Part shown: positions 12,675 through 23,505 of the stretch, in pieces
Numbering within the stretch: the stretch's first letter is position 1
Layout: every line of letters begins with the position of its first letter
NCBI GenBank assembly: GCA_020091685.1
Contig: CM034599.1
Coordinates: 24,303,922-24,367,921 of the forward strand
Origin: Lutjanus erythropterus
Lineage: Eukaryota > Chordata > Actinopteri > Lutjaniformes > Lutjanidae
DNA length: 64,000 nucleotides
Direction: 5' to 3'
Translations under genes and position numbers: made by a program
The notes under the pieces: model-generated
Database searches by the model: none
What the model saw: the letters and a program-made list of their open reading frames with translations, nothing else
What the model was told of the DNA's origin: nothing

Positions 12675-12693
12675 AAATAATAATAATAATAAT
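12675..12693. repeat. (AAT)n simple repeat
   Basis: Short perfect trinucleotide run. Confidence 0.85.
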
Positions 12694-12818
12694 CCAGCAC
12701 AGCAAATATTAAGTTGTCTTAATTTTAGGGAAGATGTTGTTCAAGTCCAAAAAAGCATAGCATTAATGAACTATACTAATTATGGAAAACATATTATAAG
12801 CACACACATCCTGTAGAG

Positions 12819-13344
12819 CATGGGTTCCCAAATTCTGTCAGCTTGGGGCCTGAACGACAAATTTGTATCCCAAATTACCAAAAATACATAATGAACTGCC
12901 AGAACGTCTACATCTTTAAACTAAAAAGAAGACAACAAACTTAAGGCTTGGCACTAAAATACTGTACTGACAGCCTACATTTCCCATCATGCCTGGAAAT
13001 ATTCTGTTAGCCATTTTATGTTCCAAAGCACAAATGTTACCTTTAGTGTTTGCATGTTGAGAGCTAATTTTCAGTTTTGAATTGGTTTATATTTTAACCA
13101 CTGATGGCGTGGTTCTTACATTTTTTTGACCCCAGCTGTATTTTCTCACAGTGTTTTAAAGTTGTTGTTCTCTGCAGTGAATGCCATTGAAGAAGTGACA
13201 ACATAAAGCAGCTCTCAGCATCATGTTATTCAATGCTGTCAATACTTGAGAAAATGCAGTGTGCATATTACTCTGTAAATTGCAGAACCAAAATAACAGG
13301 TCTGTGACCCATCTGGGTCCCAATCCTATGTTTGGGAAACAGAG
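12819..13344. mobile_element. hAT-like non-autonomous element
   Basis: The left end reads CATGGGTTCCCAAATTCTGTCAGCTTGGGG and the right end reads GTCTGTGACCCATCTGGGTCCC...TTTGGGAAACAGAG, so the termini are imperfect inverted repeats built around GTTTCCCAAA. This matches the hAT end type CAGTGGTTCCCAAA. The flanks ctgtagag (12811-12818) and atggagag (13345-13352) agree at 6 of 8 positions, consistent with a decayed 8-bp target duplication. The interior has no transposase. Confidence 0.65.
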
Positions 13345-14425
13345 ATGGAGAGCATAATGTACAATTGTCAATTTCTTGCACTAAAACTGTCTGACAGCAG
13401 ACTCAAATTTTACATGTCAAAGGCACAAGCAGGAAGAGCTGAAAACATAATAATTCCTGTTGTAAGTGCAAGCAAAAGAGAAGAGAGTGTGAGTTAAATA
13501 TTTGCCTCAGGTTCTAATTGGGGGAAAACATCAATGGCTTTAATCTGCTTTTAGTGGAGCATTCTCTTGTTAAACTCCTTCTAATGTTTTTAGGTTATTC
13601 ATTTACAGCAGCCTAATCTGCTTTGTGCAGTCTGTCTAACATTGCCAGAAAATAGCTTTGTCAGTACATTGTAGCCAGTAGATTTAGGCTTAAAGTTCTT
13701 CATTTCAGAATAAATCAGGATTTTAAAATCCTTAACTCTCAATTTGTAGGCCTAACGGAGATTTAAAGAAGCCTCCAGTCAGCTGCACCTGATATGCACC
13801 ATGAGGAACAATTATCAAACAAAGACTGTTTTGTACCTTGTATAATCCAAACTTAACACTTTATTTGCTTGTGTCCTCGTGTGTCACATCACATCATATT
13901 GACCTTTTATCTATCGTTTATGCGGTGCGTTATTTAAGTTTAGAGATGTGCACATTTCGTCTTACAAAAGTGTATCTAATTTTGTTGACTGTTCCCAAGT
14001 TAAAAGCCAAAAACCTGTCAGTGAAGATTAGCTGGAGACCTAATGAGATTGTTTGTGAGTTAATTGACTAAAGGTCACTGTCTGCACTGGTCTCATCAAA
14101 GAAAGACGCTGTTAAAATAACAGCTTCTTGAAGAACTTTATCATGTGGCAATGCTAAAAAATGTTAAATTTACCAAAACAACTAAACAAAGGATACCAGA
14201 GGTCTGAACACTTTAAAGTGATCATGACAATAGAGTGGTAATGTATTCATAGGCTGCTGTTAATTTGAGAATTTAGTTTCTGCATTTCAAATAGCACACT
14301 ATTATACTGTGCAGTGCTTCATTCAGTTTGTTCATCAAAGATAATTATGGTAGGTGATTATCTTAGGTAATCAGAGCATGTCTCAAGTCAGGAGAAGGGA
14401 AGTGTGTTCGTGTCTGTGTGCTCAT

Positions 14426-14446
14426 ATGTGTGTGTGTGTGTGTGTG
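14426..14446. repeat. (TG)n microsatellite
   Basis: Perfect run of about 21 bp. Confidence 0.9.
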
Positions 14447-14587
14447 CATGTGTCTGTCTTTTGGAACCTTTGCAAATCCCTTTCACGCGCACCTCCCAAA
14501 ATCCCTCACAGCAGGAAGCAAAAACACAGAGCAGAGGGATAGTTCTTACTAACCTACGCAAACACACACAGACACGCACGCACACGC

Positions 14588-14608
14588 ACAACAACAACAA
14601 CAACAACA
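14588..14608. repeat. (CAA)n microsatellite
   Basis: Perfect trinucleotide run of about seven units directly after a CACACGCA tract. Confidence 0.9.
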
Positions 14609-15644
14609 GTGGCGCTGGCCTTCAGCCACTTCCTTCTGAGCTAATCAGAGGAAACGAGAAAGTGCCAGAATATCAGATGTAGCACAGCAGGTGGATGACC
14701 TATTGGGTTGGAAAGATATTTGTGCCCATGCGTCTGTGTATGATTCAATCATTTGACAAGACATTGAGTAAAGAAAAGAGGAGGGAATTAAATTGTGTCC
14801 CTATCATAGATGAAAAACAGAAAGCACTGGATCTTAGCTTCAGCCAAAACCTAGAGCTGATTATGCTGATACCATTCAGTACATGGCTTACATGCTTTTT
14901 CAGCCTCAAGGATTATTTATGGAATACACCAAAGAGTACCATGAAGCTGAGAACAAGAACCAGTCCGTTACCCACAATTATCTCTAAGTCAAATCCACAA
15001 CCACCTGGAACCATTCATATAAGCCCCTAAGACTCAACCCGCACTGTGTTGGCGCAGCACCTGTGCTCCCACAGCTATCGATGTGTTTCCACAGAGCAAC
15101 GGGCCTAGCTCGCAGCTATCAAAAGCTAATACTTTTTGAATTTTTTTGTCATGAGGGAAGACAGCACATTATTTGTTGTTTGTGTTATAGTTTTCCCCTG
15201 CTGTCCACACCTGTGAATTTATAGAAATATATTTTTTTACCCATTACACAGTGTTTTTGCGGGTATCCACAGGTACCCAACCCAGTGCAGGACAACAACT
15301 ACAACTTTTAACTCATGCAGGTCAGTGAAGAAATGCTTTACTCTCTGGATTTCCAGAGTAAAAGCAGGGTCTGAATGCTTGGTCACAGGAAAAATCTTTA
15401 ACGTACATTAACAAAGTAAATTAAGCATTACTTAAACTGTACTTTTAAATCAAACAAGAAACAGAACAATGAGTAAATACATAAGAGCAGGGCAATGTTA
15501 GTAAGTCTTGATACATTTTTTAAAGTCCATTAAATTGAGTAATCTAATAGTAAGTCAAGCTCATCATCCTCATCACACTGTTCACAGTTTTTGCGGGCAT
15601 GTGAGTAATACGTGTGAAAATGCTTTTTTAATAGAGTTTAGTGA

Positions 15645-15720
15645 TGCACACTGTCTCAGTGGTTAAATGCAACAGCCTTCAGACTGCAGGGAGGAAGAGG
15701 GTTGGCATTCACACTTCAGG
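15645..15720 (+). mobile_element. Possible decayed tRNA-like SINE head
   Basis: CTCAGTGGTTAAATGC resembles an A box, and GGGTTGGCATTC about 45 bp downstream resembles a decayed B box (consensus GGTTCGANTCC). CAACAGCCTTCAGACTGCAGG lies between, where the anticodon arm would be. No second copy occurs in the window and no A-rich tail is seen, so this is tentative. Confidence 0.3.
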
Positions 15721-17228
15721 ATACTAACATCCTGTAGTCTATTGCTCTGACATAACGAGTGTAGGTGGGTAGGAAAATCACAACCTTTGTAAAAACGCAA
15801 CAAAGTTTAAGAAGGACACTGGAATACTGAAGTCATTTAATTTAGGAATATTAGAGCATTGTGAAGTGAGCTCTTTTCTTTTGTTCATGTCTGGTGCACA
15901 GGCAGCAGTCAAAGAGACACTTCATTGCCTCTGAGGTTTTATTGTTGGTTTCTAATGAAATAACTGCAGCCTGCAAAAAAGTCTTGTTTCTCTGTATCGG
16001 GATTTGCTTGGCAGTACAGCACGTTTTTAATAAGTTCTAAAGAAACGAAACAGAGTCTGCACCGTTGCATGAGTTGGTCTATCCATGCGCCTCCATCGTA
16101 AAAGTTAATAAACCATTAAAGGATATTTTTTCATTATATATCATTTAGCTGTGAAGCTCATAACCACTTCACAGACGGATATCACCTCTTTTTGCTCAAA
16201 CAGAAAAAGATTACCTCTCACTGGGGGGAAATGCTCTCACCCCACATCAGTCCCTCTATTCTCTTTAAAAAATAAAGCAACCAGACTTCCTGTAACATAT
16301 ACAGCAAAGCTCAAATTAAAATCAACCTGTCCAGACATGGTATCAGCATATTTAAAATGGCTGCCACACGGCACAAAATACCTCCTCTCCAAGGGAATGA
16401 AGAAATTAAGAGGCTCAAATCCCAGCAGAAGCAGTAATGGCCTCATGATTACCTCAAACAGAGGCTATAAAATGTTGCTGAGGCCCACACACTGAAGACA
16501 TGGGAAAGAGTAGGAGTGCTTTGATTTCTTGTCTGTTTGTGCAGCCTTGGCAAAAGAATCATACTGTTAAAGATAACTTTGCTTTTGTGTGGGGAGGGTG
16601 AGGAAATACCACGGCCATGTTAGATTTCTGACAAGGTGCTGGCAATGTGATGACACTGTTCTAACAGGTGTAGGAGACATTTGAACGCTTGGCTCTTACC
16701 TTGTTGGAGAAGAAACAGGAGGCAATGGGACAAAAAAGAGATGTGGGAGGGAAGGAAGGGAGAGACAAAAAAAAATCAGAATAATGTTAGATTAATCTCA
16801 TCCATTATTACACACACAAAACAAACCTATCAAACAATATATTCACTGAACAAAGTACATAGCAAAATAATTCATTCAAAACATATCGGCAAAACTGAAA
16901 AACCCACACACACACACACAGCTGCAAAAGTGAATGCAAACAAAGATCAAGATGCAACACGCTGATCCTTATTTGGAAGTCAGTGCAGAACTATGGAAAC
17001 TTTTATGACTTACATAGCACTTGCATACTTGAAAAGTTGAGTGTGACTTATGAGTTCAATTTGAGCAGAAAATCAGTTGACTCCCATGGAAGTATTTTCA
17101 GAGACAGAACCAAAATATGCTCAATTATTTAATTAATGATAGAAGTAGGTTGTTTAAAATGCCACCAGGCAATGCTGATATTCTAATTTTCTATACCCCT
17201 GCACTGGTGTTAAGACGTTGCTGGAAGG

Positions 17229-17395
17229 GGCGCCTCTGTAGCTCAGTTGGTAGAGTATGTGCCCCATATACTGAGGCTGCTGGTCCTCAGCAGCGGTCGC
17301 TGATTCGATTCTCACCTGCCCTCTCTCTACCCCCTTTCCTGTCATATCTTCAGCTGTCCCTATCCCAATAAAGGCAAACATATTTTAAAAAAAAG
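17229..17395 (+). mobile_element. tRNA-derived SINE, forward copy
   Basis: The head reads GGCGCCTCTGTAGCTCAGTTGG with a canonical A box (TAGCTCAGTTGG, 17239-17250). It is followed by a variable-loop-like segment, a B box GCTGATTCGATTCTC (around 17299-17313), a pyrimidine-rich tRNA-unrelated body, CTGTCATATCTTCAGCTGTCC, AATAAAGGC and an A-rich end (17386-17394). The clover-leaf order is that of a tRNA gene, but the gap between boxes, the missing mature 3' end and the shared body with 9232-9400 identify it as a SINE and not a tRNA gene. Confidence 0.85.
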
Positions 17396-17639
17396 AGGAG
17401 CTGGAAGATGTAAGTGTTCAAATAAAAGGTCACTTAATTATCACATTTCATCATAGGTTGGCGGTGGGGTTTCTATGCCACTGTTTTGAGTTTCTTCATG
17501 TACTTCAAATAATGGTGACTGAAACTGAGCTGATCATGTTGGAGTTGGAGCTTTAAAATGCTGAACAACAGTTACTGCAACACAGAAAATGGAGAGGATG
17601 ATGGAGGAGATGGTATGTTCAACCATTGGACTGATCGAG

Positions 17640-18131
17640 GCATACGGATGGTGAATTTTCTGTGCTAGACAAGGAAGCGGACCAATCACAGTTGGTCTGC
17701 ATCGCGGTGACCTGTGGTTACATTTCTGGGGTGGTGGATGTCAGGTTACAGCATAAACATTTTGTGCCCGAGGCACACCAAAGGACAAGTCAAAATCTTG
17801 AGGCCAAATCACCTCTGTAACCAACCTAACCAATCAGAGGCTGAGTTTCTGGAGTGCAGGCAGAAAAAAAAGTTGCCAATCAATCAGGGTCTTTAATGTG
17901 GCACAGTCTGATAACTCCCCCATCCAGCAATTGTGCACATGGTGAAAACTGGGGGCTGCTTTAACAAAAAAAATGTTTTCGGCTTTAAGAAAATATAGTT
18001 AATTAAAAATTCATTAATAACTTGCATTAAGATTAATTAACAATAACTTTTGTATAGCATGGAAGACATGGACTTGCCATAAGGCACCATGGTGTGCCTC
18101 AGCACGCCATTTGGGAACCACTGGTACAGGG
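17640..18131. repeat. Mosaic of repeat fragments ending in a hAT-like terminus
   Basis: GGACCAATCACAGTTGGT with GGTTACATTTCTGG (about 17680-17735) resembles a widespread fish repeat. GAGGCACACC at 17769-17778 and its inverse GGTGTGCCTC at 18090-18099 could be arms of one element. The right edge CATTTGGGAACCACTG (18108-18123) is a typical hAT end of the CAGTGGTTCCCAAA type. The left end could not be placed. Confidence 0.4.
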
Positions 18132-18622
18132 TAGAGTCCACACCGCATGTACAGCAGAGGTTCAAGGCAAAAGTATAAATCTGACTTCACATAAAATGAT
18201 ACGCTGCAGTATCATATATATGATAAAAATGATACAATGATATGATGTAGTGAAATACAGCGAGAATTTCAGGAAATGGTCAAAAATAGACATTACAAAT
18301 AATGTCACTGACACATTTTAACCAGATACAAGGATAATCGTTGTAATTAAGTGGACACAGACTACTATCCTACAGAGAGTATCTGCCTTCATAATTTAAA
18401 TGCAAATTTAGCCAGATGGCATCTTTAGCCCAAATGGCCTCAAACATGTTGATATTTTTCTCCTCATATTGACCAGTCACTTATTGCTGTACAGTCAAGA
18501 TTTTCCCTAAGGTATTGTGTGGACTGACTTCAGACAAAATGTGTAATTAACAGAAATGAATCTGTTTAATGTTGTCATGGCTACTGTCCAATAAACCTAG
18601 ATTGAAAGAGATATATTTTTAT

Positions 18623-19317
18623 TAGTGCTGTCAATCGATTAAAATCAATCGATTTAATCACTGTTAATCGCATGACTGTCTGTAGTTAACTGTGATTAAT
18701 CGCATTTTTTATTTTTTAAAAATGTACGTCAAAGGGATATTAACCAAAAACAATTACAAATATTGTCCAGAAACCCTCTAAGGCACTGCATTTGGCATAA
18801 AAAATATGCTCAACTAATAACATGAAAAACCCAAGTCCATCAGCCACAGATGAGCATATTGACCTGCTCAATTTAACATTAAGGCCAAAATGCACTAAAA
18901 GCTTCAATAGAAAAGTCAATTGGAACTGCAAGCTTCAGATTTAAAATTCCAAAACCACAGAACCAGAAGTATTTTAGGAAAAGGTTCTTCAATAAAATAT
19001 TGTCCTCTGATGAGAAAAGTCCACACCTTTATTCAGCTCAGTCTATATAATAATGAAACGATGCGCGATATTCATGTTTTCGTATTAAAGCAGCAGGATC
19101 ATTTACATCAGTGTCACTCTCACAGTTTACATCAGTGACAATGTTTTACACCACAGCTCAGTTTGACCTGTACAGCGACAGATATTTTAATCTGGAGAGT
19201 TTAAACCACAGAACTCTACAGTAACATGAGGATTCATGATCGCACATTTAAAAAATTAGTGGCATTAAAAGGAATTTATGATAAAACCTTATTAATGTGT
19301 TAACTTTGACAGCCCTA
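18623..19317. mobile_element. Non-autonomous hAT-type element with TSD
   Basis: Left end TAGTGCTGTCAATCGATTAAAA, right end GTGTTAACTTTGACAGCCCTA: inverted termini TAGNGCTGTCAA. Flanks are atttttat (18615-18622) and atttttag (19318-19325), an 8-bp duplication with one mismatch. The left half holds repeated TTAATCG motifs (GATTAATCGCAT, GTTAATCGCATGAC), a signature of the fish family with 'TAGGGCTGTCAAACGATTAAAATTTTTAATCG' ends, given here in part. The 695-bp interior has no transposase domain. Confidence 0.8.
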
Positions 19318-19680
19318 ATTTTTAGTAAAAAAAAAAAAAAAGTTTTACAAGGTGATAAAGATTGTGGATTATGTATGCTTCTTGTCAGCAGTTTGCTGTT
19401 TTTCAGTCTTTTACAGTGCTGCAGACACAGAAAGTACAAAATGACCCTGGAGCACTTGGAGCCTGACACTGAAGTGTCTTGCTTAGGGGCACATCGACAG
19501 TTGCGGATGCAATACAAGCAAACGTTACTCATCCATTTTCTCATTTATTCTCACTCATTCATTTCCCCAGCCAAGATATTTTTAATGGATGGTTGCTAGT
19601 TTCCTTTCACTCACAGGTCTGCTTCTTTAGCCTCTGTGAGCCTCATCACTTACCTCATCTAAAGAGTTTCACAGACACAA

Positions 19681-19719
19681 AGAGGAGTGCAAGATAACCA
19701 TGTAACCTTGCACTCCTCT
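19681..19719. other. 13-bp perfect inverted repeat (hairpin)
   Basis: AGAGGAGTGCAAG (19681-19693) is the exact reverse complement of CTTGCACTCCTCT (19707-19719), with a 13-nt spacer. No T-run follows, and no function is evident. Confidence 0.9.
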
Positions 19720-20417
19720 CATTTACTGAATCATTCTTCTGTCCCTCCTGTCAGATACCCTCTCAGATATTTCTCTGCCTTACTTAGTTTAAAAGGAAAA
19801 GAAGTGGCTAGGAGTATTCTTCCTCGTGTCTTGCAGTTACTTTTTCCCTGCCTTTCTCTAGTGAGTGCACCTTCAGGGAAGAGATGATGCACAGAGTAAT
19901 TCATTGACTGTCCAGTATACAGAGGAGAGGGGACTGGGAACACATAGACAATCTTATCATCAATAACAAAAGTACAAGACTTCTATAATTCAATCATTAA
20001 GGACTTATTGTGGTAGGTAGCCATGGTTAACATATGTTTATTCAGGAGGAGACATTCTTTGAAAGAAATATTGCTTTGATGCGAGATGGGATAAAAAACA
20101 TCAAACTATCAGGCATGCTCCTTGATGTGTGTGTGAGTGTATGTGTGTTCAGGAGTGCTTGCGTATTCACTAAATCACTGCGTCCTTTCAAGTAGTCAAT
20201 AAGATTAACATGACTTGAACCCCCTGTCTCGTGATCGACTGTGGCTTTCAACATCCAGCATATATGTTGAGGATGAAAGGCACGGATCAATGGGCTTCAT
20301 GTGATTCACGTTCTGCACAGATCAGATGCTTCAAAGTGGATGTGAAGATAAACAAGAACTCATGGGGCACGATGTTGAATACGTGTGCATGTGCTTGTTT
20401 ATATACCAGGACCAGTG
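19720..20417. other. Non-coding stretch
   Basis: Nothing recognisable apart from a short TG-rich tract near 20126-20150. Frames here are short and have no domain. Confidence 0.6.
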
Positions 20418-20690
20418 TGTAATATTTTGTGGGACCTACTGGCAGAAATGGAATATAATGCTCCTAAGTATGTTTTCATTGTGTATAACTGCCTGAAAAT
20501 AACTGGGTTTTCGTTACCTGAGAATGAGCTGTTTATATCTACAGAGGGAGCAGATCCTCTTCAACAGAGTCCGCCATGTTGTACTGCCACGCAGTACAGT
20601 CCAGTTGCCCAGAACTGACAAACAAAACTCTGGCTCTAGAGAGAGCCTTTTGTGTTACTACATACTTGGAAGGGGAAGGTGAGAGGCAAA
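20418..20690 (+). repeat. Dispersed fish repeat, family A copy 2
   Basis: This copy matches 20-310. It carries GGCAGAAATGGAATATAAT, GTTTTCATTGTGTATAA, CTGCCTGAAAATAA, then CCTCTTCAACAGAGTCCGCC with ATGTTG, ACTCTGGCTCTAGAGAGAGCC and TACTTGGAAGGGGAAGG. It preserves more of the family consensus than copy 1. Confidence 0.7.
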
Positions 20691-20929
20691 TTTTCTATTT
20701 ACCACCAGAAAATGTTTAAAAAGTTTAGCACCAGAAATACTGGTTGATAAACCAATTATCAATACTTTATGAAGTCATAATGCTGGCTAGTTATTACATC
20801 TAAGCAGCCACCGGCTACTAAGAATGTGGAAGCTGACCTGCAAGGAGAGTGTGCTGCAGTTGGTGTAATGTTAGCCACACTTGGCAAACCAATATGTTAC
20901 TGTTTACTGCCCCAACCCACAGATGCTGA

Positions 20930-21070
20930 GATCCTGCTCTGTCTGAAAAGATAATGGATCTCAGCACAATAATGACTGCACAAGATATGATTCCACTCAA
21001 CTTTGTTGAAGGCAAAGGCTTTCAAAAGTTAATAAAATAGATTCAACCTGAATACATGGTGCCAGGGTGG
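20930..21070 (+). pseudogene. hAT/ZBED-type transposase relic
   Basis: A forward frame starting near 20939 reads LSEKIMDLSTIMTAQDMIPL and then NFVEGKGFQKLIK, a stop codon at 21037-21039, then IQPEYMVPG. The motif 'DMIPLNFVEGKGFQKLI..IQPEYMVP' corresponds to the segment downstream of the BED zinc finger in hAT transposases and the ZBED proteins derived from them (pattern D-M-x-P-x-x-x-V-E-x-x-G-F...L-x-P-x-Y-x-x-P-S). Only this segment is recognisable: there is a stop inside it, an out-of-frame start, and no BED finger, RNase-H-like catalytic core or dimerisation domain. It is a dead fragment. The hAT-like elements elsewhere in the window may have used related enzymes, but no direct link is shown. 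Confidence 0.7.
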
Positions 21071-21410
21071 TTGTTGTGTTTTTTTTGGGGGGGATAAAGT
21101 GCAATATTCATAATACATGATACAAAATGCCACACATTTCAGCAAATATTTAATATAGGCCTTGGTTTTTTAAGCATGTGATTAACAGTTTTAGGTGGCT
21201 CTTAAATACGTGCAATATTTTTGGACAGTGTTTAACCTTGAAAATTGTGCTCAAGTTTAGTGGGGTTTTTTTCTGTTAGATGAGTCAACTGGTCAAAATT
21301 TGTAAATTCTGTTTAATTCACAGTGAAATTGTTCACTAGGAACGTCCTTGTTATCTTTATATTCAACATTAAATGCCACTTAATCCTGTTGTATAACTAG
21401 AGAACATTTT

Positions 21411-21412
21411 GT

Positions 21413-21452
<40 letters not shown>
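21411..21452. repeat. (GT)n microsatellite
   Basis: GTGTGTATGT followed by an uninterrupted GT run of about 32 bp. Confidence 0.95.
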
Positions 21453-21454
<2 letters not shown>

Positions 21455-21479
21455 GGGTATATGTAGTGATTAATTAATG

Positions 21480-21790
21480 TAATGCAAGATTGTAGTATGT
21501 AGTGAGCCATTGAAAGTGAAGTAATGTTAACACCGCCTCCCAATTTGTGTAATTCCAGTTGAGTAATCACAACAAGGTGTCCTGTAAGGGCGTCGTTTCG
21601 TTTTCACTATCAGAAATGTATTTGACATGGCATCTATACATGTGAAAAATTACATGAATATGTGTTTATGTTTATGTAGAGATGCATAGAAAATGTAATG
21701 GGGGTTTATGGCTGCTGGCTGCATCTGGAACTGGTAGCCATGACTTCAGAATGACGTCAGTGGAAAAACCATCCTTATATATCCACCCTG
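21480..21790 (+). repeat. Probable dispersed fish repeat (class unknown)
   Basis: The order ACACCGCCTCCCAA, TGTCCTGTAAGGGCGTCGTTTCG, TATTTGACATGGCATC, AATGTAATGGGGGTTTATGG with GCTGCTGGCTGCATC, TGACGTCAGTGG and CATCCTTATATATCC resembles a repeat I recognise from other fish DNA. There is no second copy in the window, so this rests on memory. Confidence 0.4.
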
Positions 21791-22091
21791 TGTTTTTAGT
21801 CTCTCCTGGCCCTTTTCAGAAAATGTATTTTCATGCTCATTGAAGTCGTCAGTACATTTATTTTTATAATTTCTTTAGCAATAAATTGAAGAAATATTCC
21901 ATTCCAGTGGTTTCCTCATTTCTGAATGCACACCCATTTTTTTTCTCATTATTGTCAATCTCCAAAAGAAGGGCCCATGAAATTAATTTGTGGATGATTG
22001 TGATAAATATAGGCCTTTTCACATACAGGTTGAGATTGCTATGGAAACTGAATGACGATCATGCAAGAACAGTTAAAACATAACAAGTAAA

Positions 22092-22118
22092 ACACACACA
22101 AACACACACACACACACA
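22092..22118. repeat. (CA)n microsatellite
   Basis: CA run with one AAC interruption. Confidence 0.9.
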
Positions 22119-23483
22119 TTATTAAAATGCTTGTATTTAAATGTACCATAATAAGCATTGGGTTTACTTTATATGTTATTTTACTCAGTCAGTGAGAGTG
22201 AGTGAGCACATGAACACGGTTGTATCATCAATCAGCCAATTTACAAGCCAGTAAAGTAGGTTGTTTGAAGGAGATGGTTCTTGTAGTAACTTGCATGAGG
22301 ACAGTTGAACATATAACCTCAATATACAAATAAAACATTGACACAACTGTGTGAATTCATCTAATACTATGTGTATATGGTATAATTTACATTAGTTATG
22401 GCTGAATTAGAAGTTCATACATATGAAAGCAGCCAGAATTGCCTCCTGGCTAGAGAGTGCATGCACACAGTATCTGTGCGTGTGTTATCTTTGAGATGTG
22501 TTTACTTTGTTTGCATGTGTTCTCTTGCGAGGTGTTTGTACTGATACATGTCCACACCCATGTGTTGTGCATTTCTTTTTATCCCTGGGAATACAGCCTT
22601 AAATTTGCATCTCTTACATGACAGGCAGACAGCACAGCACATCACAGGTTGCAACAGAAATCCATTTATCTCTCCAGCTAATACATGTGGAAAGGCAATC
22701 CAAGCCAAGGAAAAGTCATCAAGAAGAAGAGCAGAACAGGACATAAGATACCAAGGTTATTGAAAACTTAAATCTAGCGTGTTGATCCCATCCCACTGTC
22801 TGCTCCCATCAGAGCACTAAAATCACTTTAAGTTTGTATGTGTGTGTATTGGAAGGGTGTTCAAACCTACTTTGGCAGTGATATCTTTTTTAAAATGGTC
22901 CGTAGAGATAACACACACAAATGCACACACACAGACCTCAAAAAAGCTAAGAGTTGATGAATCTTAAATGTTTAATTATAAATTGCTCTGAGTTCTGAGT
23001 AAACATGATCTCTTGATGAGTTTCCTGTCTGTTGCCACTCAAAGCGATACGCTGGTGACTTGAAGTACTTTGGCACTGAGCGATAGAGGGGGAAAAAGAA
23101 AAAGGAAGAAAGGCAAGAAGATGAAGGACAAGAAAGAGAGAGACAGTTGATAAGTTGCTGAACCTCTTCCCAGTCCACCAACAACAAAGGGTGACAATGA
23201 GTGAAAGAGGGAAAAAATAAAAGGGATATTAGCCCTGAGCAGAGTGATAAGAGAGGGATGTAAGCGGCTTCCTCTTATCAGTCCAGACAGAAACAAACCC
23301 AGTCCATTCCAGCTCACAGCCAAAAGACAGAAAAAGCCCAAAGACACACAAAGATGTAGATGCACACACACATATACACACACACACACACTTTCCCCTG
23401 GTCATACAAAACATCCATAATATCAGCAGTGGAATAGGGGAGCATTTGTTTGAGCTGAGTAAGCAAACATACTTTTTTCACCT

Positions 23484-23505
23484 AAAAAAAAAAAAAAAAA
23501 AAAAA
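23484..23505. repeat. Poly-A tract, 22 bp
   Basis: Uninterrupted A run. It could be the tail of a retroposed sequence, but no body was recognised upstream. Confidence 0.95.

Larger units (their letters stand above)
13353..17228. other. Non-coding stretch
   Basis: No gene is supported. It contains a TG tract at 14426-14446, a CAA tract at 14588-14608, a possible decayed tRNA-SINE at 15645-15720 and a CA run near 16905-16920. The frames at 14695-15030 and 16151-16495 have no domain I can recognise and start next to repeats. Confidence 0.6.

Noticed and set aside
17229-17313. tRNA gene
   Set aside because: A and B boxes are present, but the arms do not pair as a mature tRNA, and a second copy with the same non-tRNA tail shows it is a SINE.
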